Assembly (NCBI RefSeq): GCF_002174125.1 | Contig: NZ_NEXX01000001.1 | Span: 62,001-126,000, forward strand | From: Acinetobacter populi | GTDB lineage: Bacteria; Pseudomonadota; Gammaproteobacteria; Pseudomonadales; Moraxellaceae | Direction: 5' to 3' | DNA: 64,000 bases | Part shown: positions 17,416-26,215 of the stretch, piece by piece | Position numbering within the stretch: the stretch's first letter is position 1 | Layout of the letters: each line of letters opens with the position of its first letter | Program-made: the position numbers and the translations under genes | Notes under the pieces: generated by a model | The model's input: the letters and a program-made list of their open reading frames with translations, nothing else | Told to the model about the DNA's origin: nothing | The model's database searches: none

Positions 17416-18471
17416 TTAGATGATATATCGTTTACTTAAACCCCATTCGGCAAGAATACGACGATAGGTCGTTGAGGAGCGATCTGCTTCAAAATGAGCT
17501 TCCATACTGATATCCAGCGGTAACTCTTCCGGTTTTTGACTTTCCACCAGATCCTGATCTTCAGCAAAAATTTGTGCATTAAAATCATAAACCGCTTGTA
17601 AATCCCCAGTGGTATCAAAGTTACGGGTCAACGGTACAAATAAACGGGTTTTATTGTGTGATACCGGACAGCAAGCATTTAAAATTTTCAAAATACCGTC
17701 TTGTGGAAAATGAACGGTGAGTATTGCAGAAAATGGCGGATAAACATCAAACACCCGTTTCCATAGAAAATCTGCTGGGGCAAGATGCTGCAAGCCATGT
17801 GGATAGTTACTGACATTACTGACATATTCGGTATGTAAACCATAAGAGGTACGTTCGGTCGAATATTTCGGTACCACAGGATTATCACGATCAGCAAAGG
17901 CATGATGATGAACCCAGGCAAAATGTGCCACATCAATAAAGCCTTCTAACTGACGACCACTGGAACCACCAATATCGACAAAAGGTGGCAAGATAGATTG
18001 ATGGCCTTCGCTTTCCCAAGTATCCAGATCCGGAAAGTTCGCAGTAGCCGGATCACGACTTTGAATGCTGGTCCAGACCAAACCATATTTCAGCACCACT
18101 GGAAACTTAGTTAAAGAAAAACGATCAGAAATTTTGGTCAGTTCCGGTTGAGCTGGAATTTTTGTACATTTTCCTTCCGAGTTATAACGCAGGCCATGAT
18201 AAGGACAGACAATCTCCTCACCCTCTACCCAGCCTTTGGTCAAAGGTACGCCACGATGCGGACAAATATCACGTACCAGATGAATATCACCACTTTCGGT
18301 TTGATACAACGCCATTTTGACATCAAGTAAGGTAACCTGCTGCGGTGTGGTGCTAACATCTTCAATGCGCGCAACCGGATACCAATGCAAAGATAAAATA
18401 TCCCAGTCACTGGCATCAAAATCGCTATAACAGGGTTTATTAACTAAATTTGTTACTGGGATTGCGTTCAT
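17416..18471 (-). CDS. Rieske non-heme iron oxygenase, alpha subunit (first)
   Basis: Oxygenase of 351 aa of the vanillate/N-methylxanthine demethylase and HpxD-like class. The N-terminal Rieske [2Fe-2S] site is Cys70-x-His72 with Cys89-x2-His92 (CPHRGVPL and CPYHGLRY). The mononuclear iron site shows Asp180, His183 and His188 in GFIDVAHFAWVH. ATG 18471 has GAGG five bases upstream, better than the GTG six bases earlier. It lies 37 bases after the reductase gene in one operon ending at the terminator 17311-17347. The reaction needs electrons from the reductase and likely inserts oxygen into, or removes a methyl from, a heterocycle. Which substrate is unresolved. Confidence 0.88.
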   Translation of the reverse strand: MNAIPVTNLVNKPCYSDFDASDWDILSLHWYPVARIEDVSTTPQQVTLLDVKMALYQTESGDIHLVRDICPHRGVPLTKGWVEGEEIVCPYHGLRYNSEGKCTKIPAQPELTKISDRFSLTKFPVVLKYGLVWTSIQSRDPATANFPDLDTWESEGHQSILPPFVDIGGSSGRQLEGFIDVAHFAWVHHHAFADRDNPVVPKYSTERTSYGLHTEYVSNVSNYPHGLQHLAPADFLWKRVFDVYPPFSAILTVHFPQDGILKILNACCPVSHNKTRLFVPLTRNFDTTGDLQAVYDFNAQIFAEDQDLVESQKPEELPLDISMEAHFEADRSSTTYRRILAEWGLSKRYII

Positions 18472-18508
18472 ACGCACCTCGTATCTAAAAATACAAAAAC
18501 AGACTCAA

Positions 18509-19480
18509 TTAAAGATCAATTTCTAAAACTGCACTTTTGGCTCGTGAACAACATAATGCAATATATTGCTCACTGGCATTTTTTTCACTTTCAGTTTGAA
18601 CCGTATCCTGATGATCCACTTCACCCTGACATACTCGGGTTAAACATGCACCGCACATACCCATTTCACAAGACAAGGGAATAGAAAGCTGCTGTTCGAC
18701 CAAAACTTGTGCGATGGTTTTGTCAGGTGGAATGATAAATTCCTGTCCGGTCGAATTTAAGCGCACGATAAAACCCTGTTGTTGCTCATCGACAACTTTT
18801 TGTTTCAACGGAGCAAATGCTTCAAAATGAATTTGCTCCGCTTGCCAAGCCTTGCTCAGGCAAGCATCCTGACAAAACAACATGAATGCTTCGGGACCAC
18901 ATAGATAAATCTGTGTGCCTGCCTGTACCGTATCAAACACATCAGGCAACCCCTTACGAATTGACTGACCTTCAGCACTACATAGCACATGGCATTGTCC
19001 ATACTGAAAACCTTTTAACCAGCGTTTGGTAAATGCCACATCCATGCTATGTTTGACATAATAAAACAATTCAAAACTTTTTTGCTGTGCTTCAAGCTCT
19101 TCTGCCATCGCCAATAATGGAGTGATACCAATACCCGCAGCCAATAGCAAATAGTGCTCTGCATCAAGCAAAGGAAAAGCACTGCGTGGTGCAGAAATTT
19201 CCAGTGTTTGACCAATACGCAATTGTTCATGGAGATAACGTGATCCACCACGGGATTGACGTTCTTTTTTCACACAGATGCAATATTCATCCTGATCACG
19301 TGGACTACCGGTTAAGGAATACTGACGAATCACCTGATTAGGCAAATATAGATCAATATGATCTCCCGCATGCCATTGCGGTAAAGTCTGCTGATCCTGA
19401 GCCACCAATGAAATCTCAAGATTATCTTTACCCTGTCTTGCCAGACGATCAACCACCACTGCCAAATTTGCCATTTTCAT
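18509..19480 (-). CDS. Rieske oxygenase reductase (flavin, NAD, C-terminal [2Fe-2S])
   Basis: Oxidoreductase of about 323 aa, phthalate dioxygenase reductase/VanB type. Domain order is flavin-binding barrel (RQYSLTGSPRD), NAD-binding domain (GIGITPLL), then a plant-type ferredoxin domain with CEMGMCGACLTRVC and a distal cysteine in the ALCCSR tail. It passes electrons from NAD(P)H to the oxygenase components. Start is ambiguous between ATG 19480 and ATG 19474; no strong ribosome site decides it. It is the only reductase in the cluster, so it may serve both oxygenases. The promoter upstream carries the shared operator module at 19578-19621. Confidence 0.9.
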   Translation of the reverse strand: MKMANLAVVVDRLARQGKDNLEISLVAQDQQTLPQWHAGDHIDLYLPNQVIRQYSLTGSPRDQDEYCICVKKERQSRGGSRYLHEQLRIGQTLEISAPRSAFPLLDAEHYLLLAAGIGITPLLAMAEELEAQQKSFELFYYVKHSMDVAFTKRWLKGFQYGQCHVLCSAEGQSIRKGLPDVFDTVQAGTQIYLCGPEAFMLFCQDACLSKAWQAEQIHFEAFAPLKQKVVDEQQQGFIVRLNSTGQEFIIPPDKTIAQVLVEQQLSIPLSCEMGMCGACLTRVCQGEVDHQDTVQTESEKNASEQYIALCCSRAKSAVLEIDL

Positions 19481-19577
19481 CACCACGTATTTACCAAATC
19501 AACAATCACCATGCAAAAACACACCTGTATTTACACAATCTTGCTGATGTTTCCAGTATCTATATAAACATCTTTCT

Positions 19578-19621
19578 TGTCTATTAGAATGATTTGTACA
19601 TATTGTTCTAAAAAACAGAAC
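19578..19621 (-). promoter_or_regulatory. LysR-type operator-promoter module, copy 1
   Basis: GTTCT-7-AGAAC inverted repeat (19605-19621) lies 11 bp from a 16-bp block (19578-19593) that reads ATCATTCTAATAGACA on the minus strand, with a TCTAAT -10 box. The same layout and spacing recur at 20769-20812. It should drive the reductase and first oxygenase. Confidence 0.65.
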
Positions 19622-19651
19622 ACACTATATTTCTGATTTTAATGCCCTAAC

Positions 19652-20692
19652 TTAGACCAAAAAGAAATCACCAAAACCAGCTTTTTTTAAGCAACGACGT
19701 AACATAATTGAACTACGATCGGCAGGAATATGTGCCTCCAGCGTTAAATCCAGTGGCAAACGCTCAGGTTTTTGTGTTTCCACCATTAAACGGTCTTCTT
19801 CAAAAATTTTCAGGTTATAGTCGATGATTTCCTGTTCATCATCCTGCAAATCATAATTTTTAACGATCGGTGCAAATAACCGTGTTTCTCGTGCCGAAAC
19901 CGGACTGGCAGCATTCATGATCACCATTCTGGCACCATTACGCAGATGAATGGTCAACGTCGCAGTAAATGGTACATGCAGTTCAAAATGCCGTAATACA
20001 CTAAAGTCTTCTTCTTTTTTAAAATCATCACTGGCTGGATAATCACCTACCGTACTGTAATAATCCGCCATAAAACCATAAGCAGTTTCTTGTGGTGTAT
20101 ACGCAGGTACCAGTTGATTGTTAGGATCGGCAAATGTACCGGTGTGTACCCAGGCAAAATGTGCAACATCCAGAAAACCTTCCACTTGTCGGCCGGCAAA
20201 GGCATGGATATCGACAGGTGGACAAACCACACGCTGAACCTGATCCTCATCCCACAAAGGCATATGTGGTACTGCATCTTCTGTGGACTGTAAAGATGTC
20301 CACACCAGTCCATAACGTAATACCACCGGATAAGTCAACAAATTCAGTTTATTTGGAATCGGTTGATCCGGGCTGGAGGGAATACGATTGCATCGCCCCT
20401 GTGAACCGAAACGCAAGCCATGATAGGGACAAACTACACCTTCACCATCATGCTTGCCTAATGTCAAAGGAACCCCACGATGCGGACAAACATCTTTGGC
20501 CACCACAATTTCATCTGCAATACGGTAAATCACCAGAGGTTCGTCCAGTAACATTGCCTTGACTGGCGCATTTTGGATATCTTCAATACGGGCAACGGGA
20601 TACCAGTATTTTGCCAACAAATCCCAATCCTGGGACATAAAACTGCAATGATCCGGTAAGCTTAAATTATGGGTTGCGATAGATATATTCAT
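19652..20692 (-). CDS. Rieske non-heme iron oxygenase, alpha subunit (second)
   Basis: Oxygenase of 346 aa, clearly paralogous to the product of 17416-18471. Rieske ligands are Cys69-x-His71 and Cys88-x2-His91; the iron site shows Asp175, His178 and His183 in GFLDVAHFAWVH. The start ATG 20692 has AAGGA only one base away and GAGG about eleven bases away, so initiation may be weak. It has its own promoter module at 20769-20812 and is separated from the reductase gene by 165 bases with a second copy of that module. Two oxygenases with one reductase suggest two successive or alternative oxidation sites on one class of compound, as in the NdmA/NdmB pair. Confidence 0.88.
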   Translation of the reverse strand: MNISIATHNLSLPDHCSFMSQDWDLLAKYWYPVARIEDIQNAPVKAMLLDEPLVIYRIADEIVVAKDVCPHRGVPLTLGKHDGEGVVCPYHGLRFGSQGRCNRIPSSPDQPIPNKLNLLTYPVVLRYGLVWTSLQSTEDAVPHMPLWDEDQVQRVVCPPVDIHAFAGRQVEGFLDVAHFAWVHTGTFADPNNQLVPAYTPQETAYGFMADYYSTVGDYPASDDFKKEEDFSVLRHFELHVPFTATLTIHLRNGARMVIMNAASPVSARETRLFAPIVKNYDLQDDEQEIIDYNLKIFEEDRLMVETQKPERLPLDLTLEAHIPADRSSIMLRRCLKKAGFGDFFLV

Positions 20693-20768
20693 ATCCTTGA
20701 CTGCCTCTATGGAATTAGAAATAACGATATTGATCTGTTGTGATTAATTTGCTGTATTTCTAACATTC

Positions 20769-20812
20769 TGTCTATTATAATGATCTGAAGTTTTCATTCT
20801 GTTTTTTAGAAC
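20769..20812 (-). promoter_or_regulatory. LysR-type operator-promoter module, copy 2
   Basis: The 17-bp site at 20796-20812 is the reverse complement of copy 1 at 16 of 17 bases. The 16-bp block at 20769-20784 matches copy 1 at 15 of 16 and gives TATAAT as -10 on the minus strand. The 11-bp gap is identical. It lies between the second oxygenase and the divergent LysR gene. Confidence 0.7.
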
Positions 20813-20834
20813 ACCATAAACTTGGTAGCCAGTT

Positions 20835-21755
20835 ATGAATATTCCATTTTCCCGATTCTCCGAATATTTTTTGGCAGTGGCCAAAAATGGTAGCTTACGT
20901 AAAGCTGCCGATAGCCTGTATATTTCGGTTTCTGCGGTACATCGACAGATTGTACTGGCGGAAGAAGAGCTGGGCGTGCAATTATTTGAACGAATTCCAA
21001 ATGGCTTAAAATTAACACTGGCAGGTGAATTGTTATATGCCGATATTTTACGCTGGCAAAAAGATTTCAAACAGACCTGTACCAGATTTGATGAGATTCA
21101 AGGCTTAAAGCGTGGTTCGATTGAATTTGGTTTGATTACTGCTTTGAGTGAAGGCTTTATCGTAGAGTGTATTGCGGAAATTAATGAAAAATTTCCCTGG
21201 ATTAATTTTCAAATTCAAATTCATGATAGTGACCGAATTGCCGCAAAAATTGTCAATACGGAAATTGATTTTGGTTTGATTCTGGACCCATTACAGCATT
21301 CGCATCTGGATGTGATTTCATTTATGGAAATTCCGCTCGGCTTTGTTATGTCGCCCGAACATCCATTGGCACAGCGCGACAAAATTCAACTTTCCGAAAC
21401 CATCGATTATCACCATATCATTGCCGATGCCCCCTTAGTGATTCATGATCGGGTCACATCCATCTACAAACGTCATCAATTTGTACCGCAAAGGCAAACA
21501 CAATGCAATGACATTAGAATGATCAGCTCGCTACTCCAACAGCATTTGGGTATCTCAATTATGTGTTATCTTGATGCCTATACCCTGCTGCAACAAAAGA
21601 AATTAAAATTTATTCCAATTCATGAAAAAGGTGTGCAACCCTTGACACTGGCTTTATGTACGGCACCCAAACGCCAAGTATCCAGAGCTGCACAGATCAT
21701 GATGAACCAAATCATTGAAAAAATGGAACAGCTTAAAACTTCAAAATTCATCTAA
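20835..21755 (+). CDS. LysR-family regulator of the Rieske cluster
   Basis: Transcription regulator of 306 aa. The N-terminal winged helix-turn-helix (residues about 5-65, KNGSLRKAADSLYISVSAVHRQI) is followed by a periplasmic-binding-like effector domain. It is divergent from the second oxygenase gene, the classic arrangement for a LysR activator controlling a neighbouring operon. The paired operator modules at 19578-19621 and 20769-20812 are its likely targets, and the second would also allow autoregulation. The inducer is unknown but is probably the cluster's substrate. HpxR in Klebsiella purine catabolism is a comparable LysR beside a Rieske pair. Confidence 0.87.
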   Translation: MNIPFSRFSEYFLAVAKNGSLRKAADSLYISVSAVHRQIVLAEEELGVQLFERIPNGLKLTLAGELLYADILRWQKDFKQTCTRFDEIQGLKRGSIEFGLITALSEGFIVECIAEINEKFPWINFQIQIHDSDRIAAKIVNTEIDFGLILDPLQHSHLDVISFMEIPLGFVMSPEHPLAQRDKIQLSETIDYHHIIADAPLVIHDRVTSIYKRHQFVPQRQTQCNDIRMISSLLQQHLGISIMCYLDAYTLLQQKKLKFIPIHEKGVQPLTLALCTAPKRQVSRAAQIMMNQIIEKMEQLKTSKFI

Positions 21756-21781
21756 ATGATCAATTAAATTCGGTTGATACT

Positions 21782-22417
21782 TTACTCGGCCAACTGTGAC
21801 GCAGAAATGATATGAACACCCGGTTTGGCCTCAACCACACTCTTTAACAGTGCCTTGGCAATATTTTGAGCAGGACTTGGCTGTAAAACCTTGGGTAAAA
21901 TGGGCTTAATTTTTTCCAGTATATTGAGCGTCCATTGTTCTACCGGACGTGATTCCTTGCGTTCACCTGCAATAATACCGGGACGTACCAAAGTCAAGGA
22001 TACAAAGTTTAAATCCGTAAGTGCCTGTTCTAGCTCACCTTTGACCTTACTATAAAATATTGGTGAGTTGGCACTGGCCCCCATAGCAGAATTCAGGGCA
22101 AAAATTTTTGCCCCATGTTGCTGGGCTTTTTTGGCAAAAATTAGAGGATAATCATAATCGACATGACGAAATGCTGCTTTGGAACCTGCTTTTTTCATGG
22201 TACTGCCCAGAGCACTGATAACTGCATCGACCTGCCAGAAAGCATCGTCTTCCGGTAAATGCTCAAAATCCACTTCAACCACCTGAAGTTTTTCATAATC
22301 CAGTGCAAGCGGCTTTCTTACAGGTACAATAATCTGGGTAATGACCGGATTCAATAAGGCTTGCTGTAATACATATTCACCGACCAAACCAGTGGCACCA
22401 AGTATCATCAGTTTCAT
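21782..22417 (-). CDS. NAD(P)H-binding Rossmann protein (TIP30/YwnB-like)
   Basis: Short atypical SDR-like protein of 211 aa with GATGLVGEYVL at the N-terminus for NAD(P) binding. The middle resembles the HTATIP2/TIP30-like and NmrA-like oxidoreductases (SALGSTMKKAGSKAAFRHVDYDYPL; FALNSAMGA). The catalytic Tyr-x3-Lys of classical SDRs is present as YSKVK. ATG 22417 has AAGGAT upstream. It lies convergent to the LysR gene and 92 bases after the MDR reductase, on the same strand. Substrate not known. Confidence 0.75.
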   Translation of the reverse strand: MKLMILGATGLVGEYVLQQALLNPVITQIIVPVRKPLALDYEKLQVVEVDFEHLPEDDAFWQVDAVISALGSTMKKAGSKAAFRHVDYDYPLIFAKKAQQHGAKIFALNSAMGASANSPIFYSKVKGELEQALTDLNFVSLTLVRPGIIAGERKESRPVEQWTLNILEKIKPILPKVLQPSPAQNIAKALLKSVVEAKPGVHIISASQLAE

Positions 22418-22509
22418 GTTTTTTATCCTTATATTCTCTGTGCTCGCATTACCCTAACACAATTCAGATCTAATCTGTGATGTCTTTGCTTAACGACAAC
22501 ATACTTTGA

Positions 22510-23547
22510 CTAAAAGGCCTCCAGCACAATTTTACCTTTTACCCGCCCTTGTTCCAACAAAGCATGTACAGCTTTCAGATTGGCTGCATTAATTGCTCCA
22601 TAAATCTCTGTGACTGTAGTTTGTATCACACCCTGATCTACCAGCTCGGCAAGCGATTGCAACAAATCGCCCTGTTTTTGAATATCAGGTGTAGTAAATA
22701 AAGATCGGGTGAACATGAATTCCCAATGCACAGAGACAGATTTACGCTTTAATACATTAATATCAAAACTATCTGGATCATCAATCAATCCCAAACGACC
22801 CTGCGGTGCAATCAATTCGGCAATTTGTGATAAATATTGCTGGCTATGGCTGGTAGAAAAAACAAATTGTGGCGCATCGATACCAAGTTGCTTAATTTGC
22901 GCTGGCATTGCCTGTTGATGATTAATCACAAAATCCGCACCGAGCTGTTTTACCCATGCTTCTGTTTCAAGTCGAGAGGCTGTGGCAATAATTTTTAAAT
23001 CAGTTCTGGCCTTTAATAACTGGATTGCAATAGAACCTACCCCACCGGCTGCACCAATAATTAAAATACTTGGTTTATTTTGATCATGGCTTGAGTCATT
23101 ATTTTGGTAAATAGGTGATTGTACCTGTAACCGCTCAAATAGCATTTCCCATGCAGTAATCGCCGTTAAGGGTAATGCCGCACTGTGTGCAAAATTCAGA
23201 CTTTTAGGTTTGTGTGCCACAATACGCTCATCAACTGCCTGTAATTGTGCATTGCTGCCCTGCCGATTAATCGCCCCCGCATACCAGACCTCATCACCGA
23301 CTTTAAAATTTTGTACCTGATCACCTACAGCTCGAACAATCCCTGCTGCATCCCAGCCTAAAATTTTCCATTGTCCGGCATCTGCTGCAACATTCTGTCT
23401 GATTTTATAATCAACCGGATTCACCGAAATGGCTTTTACTTCTACCAATAAATCTCGGGGCTGAACAACGGGTTCAGCAATTTCAATATCGACTAAGGCA
23501 TCATCACGATCAATCGAACCATTTTGTTGATAGGCAACTGCTTTCAT
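22510..23547 (-). CDS. zinc-type alcohol dehydrogenase-like / quinone reductase (MDR)
   Basis: Medium-chain reductase of about 345 aa, of the zinc-binding alcohol dehydrogenase family subgroup that in fact lacks the zinc ligands. GroES-like N-terminus (VEVKAISVNPVDYKIR), then a Rossmann domain with GAAGGVGSIAIQLLK. Two in-frame ATGs, 23553 and 23547, follow an AGGAG; the second has the better spacing. It is divergent from an HxlR regulator, a pairing typical of electrophile- or quinone-responsive reductases. Confidence 0.85.
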   Translation of the reverse strand: MKAVAYQQNGSIDRDDALVDIEIAEPVVQPRDLLVEVKAISVNPVDYKIRQNVAADAGQWKILGWDAAGIVRAVGDQVQNFKVGDEVWYAGAINRQGSNAQLQAVDERIVAHKPKSLNFAHSAALPLTAITAWEMLFERLQVQSPIYQNNDSSHDQNKPSILIIGAAGGVGSIAIQLLKARTDLKIIATASRLETEAWVKQLGADFVINHQQAMPAQIKQLGIDAPQFVFSTSHSQQYLSQIAELIAPQGRLGLIDDPDSFDINVLKRKSVSVHWEFMFTRSLFTTPDIQKQGDLLQSLAELVDQGVIQTTVTEIYGAINAANLKAVHALLEQGRVKGKIVLEAF

Positions 23548-23574
23548 GGTCATACACTCCTGTTGAGAATATTG

Positions 23575-23605
23575 ATAGCCTACACTACTATTACAATTAG
23601 GTTAT
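23575..23605. promoter_or_regulatory. imperfect inverted repeat, possible HxlR operator
   Basis: ATAGCCTA (23575-23582) and TAGGTTAT (23598-23605) match as inverted repeats at 7 of 8 positions, 15 bases apart, in the 98-base gap between the divergent MDR and HxlR genes. Confidence 0.3.
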
Positions 23606-23645
23606 ACAGACAAATTTCATACATAGTGTCAAAAAGGATACCATT

Positions 23646-24023
23646 ATGGCCAAACTTAAACATTCACGTTTTGATTGTGTTCCCGGCTGTTCTGTCGAAG
23701 CAGCCATTGGCTTGATTGATGGAAAATGGAAGTGCATTATTCTATGGCATCTGCTCGAAGAAAAAATTCTGCGCTTTAATCAACTGAAAAAGCATATACC
23801 CAACGTGACCCAACGTACGTTGACCAATCAACTCAGAGAACTAGAACAAGATGGACTGATTATTCGTACCGTTTATCCGCAAGTCCCACCCAAAGTCGAA
23901 TATCAACTCTCACAATTAGGCCAGACATTAGCACCAATTTTAATCGCACTTAAAGACTGGGGAGATGCACATATTAGCCTGTATGGTAAACCTTTAGAAT
24001 TAGAATCCAGTTTGCCTTTATGA
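23646..24023 (+). CDS. HxlR-family transcriptional regulator
   Basis: Winged-helix regulator of 125 aa, normal for the HxlR/DUF24 family. The signature FDCVPGCSVEAAIGLIDGKWKCIILWHL is at the N-terminus and includes a cysteine often involved in sensing reactive electrophiles or quinones. The DNA-binding helices follow (NVTQRTLTNQLRELEQDGLI). ATG 23646 has AAGGA seven bases upstream. It is divergent from the MDR reductase and probably represses it. Confidence 0.9.
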   Translation: MAKLKHSRFDCVPGCSVEAAIGLIDGKWKCIILWHLLEEKILRFNQLKKHIPNVTQRTLTNQLRELEQDGLIIRTVYPQVPPKVEYQLSQLGQTLAPILIALKDWGDAHISLYGKPLELESSLPL

Positions 24024-24069
24024 GACATAATTTATCCTTTTGTTTTACCGTATCGTCGGCTTATAAATC

Positions 24070-24750
24070 TTATTCCAAAACTCGTAACTCTTCATAAGAT
24101 AACATGACATGCTGCTGAAATGCGGCACGTTGGGTTAGCGATTGATAATATCGCCAGAGTGCAGGCCGGGTTGTACGAACAATCGGAATGTCAAAATAAC
24201 GAAATAAAACATGACCGAACTGGATATCAGCCAGTGTAAAAAATTCACCAGCAAGAAAAGGATGTTGTGTTAACTGTACTTCTGCAATATCAAGAAAATG
24301 ATCCAAAGCAGCGATAGCCTGTTGTATTGCAGCTGGATCACGTTTGGATGGCGCAGTCCGTATAACACGCCAGAATACAGGTCCGGTAAAATTCAAGGCG
24401 ATATTCAATTTTGACCATTCTGCCCATTTATCGATTTGAGCACGGACATGGCTGGTTTTAGGCCAAAATGTATCGCTACCATACTGATCCGCCAGATAAC
24501 GTAATATTGCGCCCGTTTCCCACAATGGCTCCGCATCACCATCTTGTAACACTGGTACTGTGCCATTCGGGTTCATTGCCAGAAATTCAGGCCGATCATT
24601 TCCGCCATAGCGATGCCCAACATCATGACGGATATAAGCCAAATTCAATTCTGCAACACACCACATCAAGGCCTGTACATTTGATGATGTTTGTCTTCCC
24701 CATATTTCAAGTTGTGCCATTTTTGTCTGCTTGTTCAATAAATTGGTCAT
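24070..24750 (-). CDS. glutathione S-transferase family protein
   Basis: Cytoplasmic GST of 226 aa, or 216 aa if the internal ATG at 24720 is used. The N-terminal thioredoxin-like domain ([20 protein letters not shown]) has the Ser-rich catalytic loop and the [25 protein letters not shown] glutathione-binding stretch. An all-helical C-terminal domain follows. It stands alone after the HxlR gene, convergently. The real start is uncertain, since neither ATG has a good ribosome site. Confidence 0.87.
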   Translation of the reverse strand: MTNLLNKQTKMAQLEIWGRQTSSNVQALMWCVAELNLAYIRHDVGHRYGGNDRPEFLAMNPNGTVPVLQDGDAEPLWETGAILRYLADQYGSDTFWPKTSHVRAQIDKWAEWSKLNIALNFTGPVFWRVIRTAPSKRDPAAIQQAIAALDHFLDIAEVQLTQHPFLAGEFFTLADIQFGHVLFRYFDIPIVRTTRPALWRYYQSLTQRAAFQQHVMLSYEELRVLE

Positions 24751-24861
24751 TAATTCTGCTTAACCCTACAATATAGAAGCATAACAAAAGCCAGAGCTAT
24801 CCCAATTGAATTATGCTGCAATACTTATTAATTTATTTACAATTGATAAGGAGCATGATGG

Positions 24862-24884
24862 TATAGATCAAAGTATGATCTATA
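24862..24884 (+). promoter_or_regulatory. inverted repeat upstream of lipoprotein gene
   Basis: TATAGATC (24862-24869) and GATCTATA (24877-24884) are a perfect 8-bp inverted repeat with a 7-base gap, about 135 bases before the lipoprotein start. It overlaps a TATAAT-like box (24881-24886). It could be an operator. No other gene is convincing in this 269-base gap. Confidence 0.35.
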
Positions 24885-25019
24885 ATAAGTTTTTCCCATG
24901 ATTAATATGCTGAAAAAAACTGTGACACCCGTTCAAAAAAACCATTCTTCATCGTATGATAGACAAACAAGAACGGTAAATAATTTTTTGATACAACTTC
25001 ATATCCACGAGGATTAAAC

Positions 25020-25394
25020 ATGAATAAAATATTGATCACTTTAGGTTTAGCTACAACCGTTGCAATGGTAGGCTGTGCTAAAAAAGACGAAGCCGCTGTA
25101 GAAGCAAAAACAGATCAAGTTGAGCAACATGTAGACCATGATGCACAAGAAGCAGAAGTAAAACTGGATGAAGCGAAAACCGATGCTGAAGCTGCTGCCG
25201 ATCATGCTACCAACAAAGTAGAACAAGCTGGCGAAGCAACTGCGGATGCAACCAAAGAAGCCGCAGAATCAACCAAGCAAGCAGCTAAAGATGCAGCGGA
25301 TGCGACTGCAACAGCGGCTAAAGATGCTACAGCAAAAGTTGCTGGCGCAATCGAGAAAACTGCTGGAGATGTTAAAGAAGCAGCACAACACTAA
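25020..25394 (+). CDS. small Ala/Lys/Glu/Asp-rich lipoprotein
   Basis: Secreted lipoprotein of 124 aa. A signal peptide ends at Cys19 in AMVGC (lipobox with Met at -3), followed by Ala-Lys, which would not retain it in the inner membrane. The mature part is almost wholly Ala, Lys, Glu, Asp and Thr in an 11-residue-like helical pattern (e.g. DAAKDATAKVAGAIEK), predicting a long amphipathic helix similar to stress-related LEA-like or Lpp-like proteins. ATG 25020 follows GAGGATTAAAC. A strong terminator follows. Function unknown; an envelope or desiccation-stress role is only a suggestion. Confidence 0.8.
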   Translation: MNKILITLGLATTVAMVGCAKKDEAAVEAKTDQVEQHVDHDAQEAEVKLDEAKTDAEAAADHATNKVEQAGEATADATKEAAESTKQAAKDAADATATAAKDATAKVAGAIEKTAGDVKEAAQH

Positions 25395-25414
25395 GCTTTA
25401 ACTATGCAATATTA

Positions 25415-25441
25415 AGCCATGCAAATTTGCATGGCTCTTTT
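25415..25441 (+). terminator. terminator of the lipoprotein gene
   Basis: AGCCATGCAAA (25415-25425) is followed directly by TTTGCATGGCT (25426-25436) and CTTTT. A perfect self-complementary hairpin with a T tail. Confidence 0.85.
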
Positions 25442-25458
25442 ATATCTACTTCAAAACC

Positions 25459-26202
25459 TTAACTTAATTTATTGACCCATTTTAATGGCAATACCTTCAT
25501 GGCCAGACCCACTGGCAACCATGGCCATTGCGGTACATAGGCCTTAACCGGTTGTTTTTCAATAGCCTTAACCAGCGCCTGACAACCCGTTTTTTCATCG
25601 ACTTCAAAAGGTAGTTTTTTTGCCCCTTCATTGAGCTCAGTCCGAATATACCCCGGAAAAATCGTGGATACCTTGATCGGTGTATTGATCAACTCTGCCC
25701 GAATACCTTCTGCCAGATGGGCAACTGCTGCTTTACTTGCAGCATAGGTCGACAAATGTTTAGGTAAGCCACGTACAGCACTCATAGAGGAAATCACCAC
25801 TAGATGCCCTGAATTTTGGGCACGAAAAATTTCGACTGCCGCTTCACACTGCGCTAATGCAGAAATAAAATTGGTTTCAGCCGTCGCACGGTTAATCTCA
25901 AAATTTCCTTTACCAATGCGTCGTCCATCACCCACACCAGCATTCACAATAATCCGATCAATCGTCCCAAAATCCTGCTGAAATGCCTTAAATACGGTAA
26001 ACACATCCTCATAATGAGTCACGTCTAGCGTTCTCACTTCGACCCGGACCGCATACTGCTGCTGAATTTCCTGCTGTAATGCTTGTAATCTTTCCAAGCG
26101 ACGGGCGCAAAGCGCTAGATTATAGCCTTTGGCAGCAAATTCCCGTGCCATCCCTGCACCGAGTCCGGAGCTTGCACCTGTAATTAAAATCGTTTTGCTC
26201 AT
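25459..26202 (-). CDS. short-chain dehydrogenase/reductase (SDR)
   Basis: Classical SDR of 247 aa. NAD(P) motif GASSGLGAGMA at the N-terminus, NAGVG near residue 90, and catalytic Ser plus Tyr-x3-Lys in YAASK. ATG 26202 has AAGGA eight bases upstream. It is the last gene of a four-gene operon (acyl-CoA dehydrogenase, kinase, phosphatase, SDR), 13 bases after the phosphatase stop. It probably oxidises or reduces a hydroxy/oxo group of the acyl substrate handled by that operon. Confidence 0.88.
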   Translation of the reverse strand: MSKTILITGASSGLGAGMAREFAAKGYNLALCARRLERLQALQQEIQQQYAVRVEVRTLDVTHYEDVFTVFKAFQQDFGTIDRIIVNAGVGDGRRIGKGNFEINRATAETNFISALAQCEAAVEIFRAQNSGHLVVISSMSAVRGLPKHLSTYAASKAAVAHLAEGIRAELINTPIKVSTIFPGYIRTELNEGAKKLPFEVDEKTGCQALVKAIEKQPVKAYVPQWPWLPVGLAMKVLPLKWVNKLS

Positions 26203-26215
26203 GCCATGCTTCCTT

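Noticed and set aside
24898..25017. 39-codon open frame just before the small lipoprotein gene
   Set aside because: It has no ribosome site, no recognisable features and it ends right at the lipoprotein ribosome site; more likely leader sequence.
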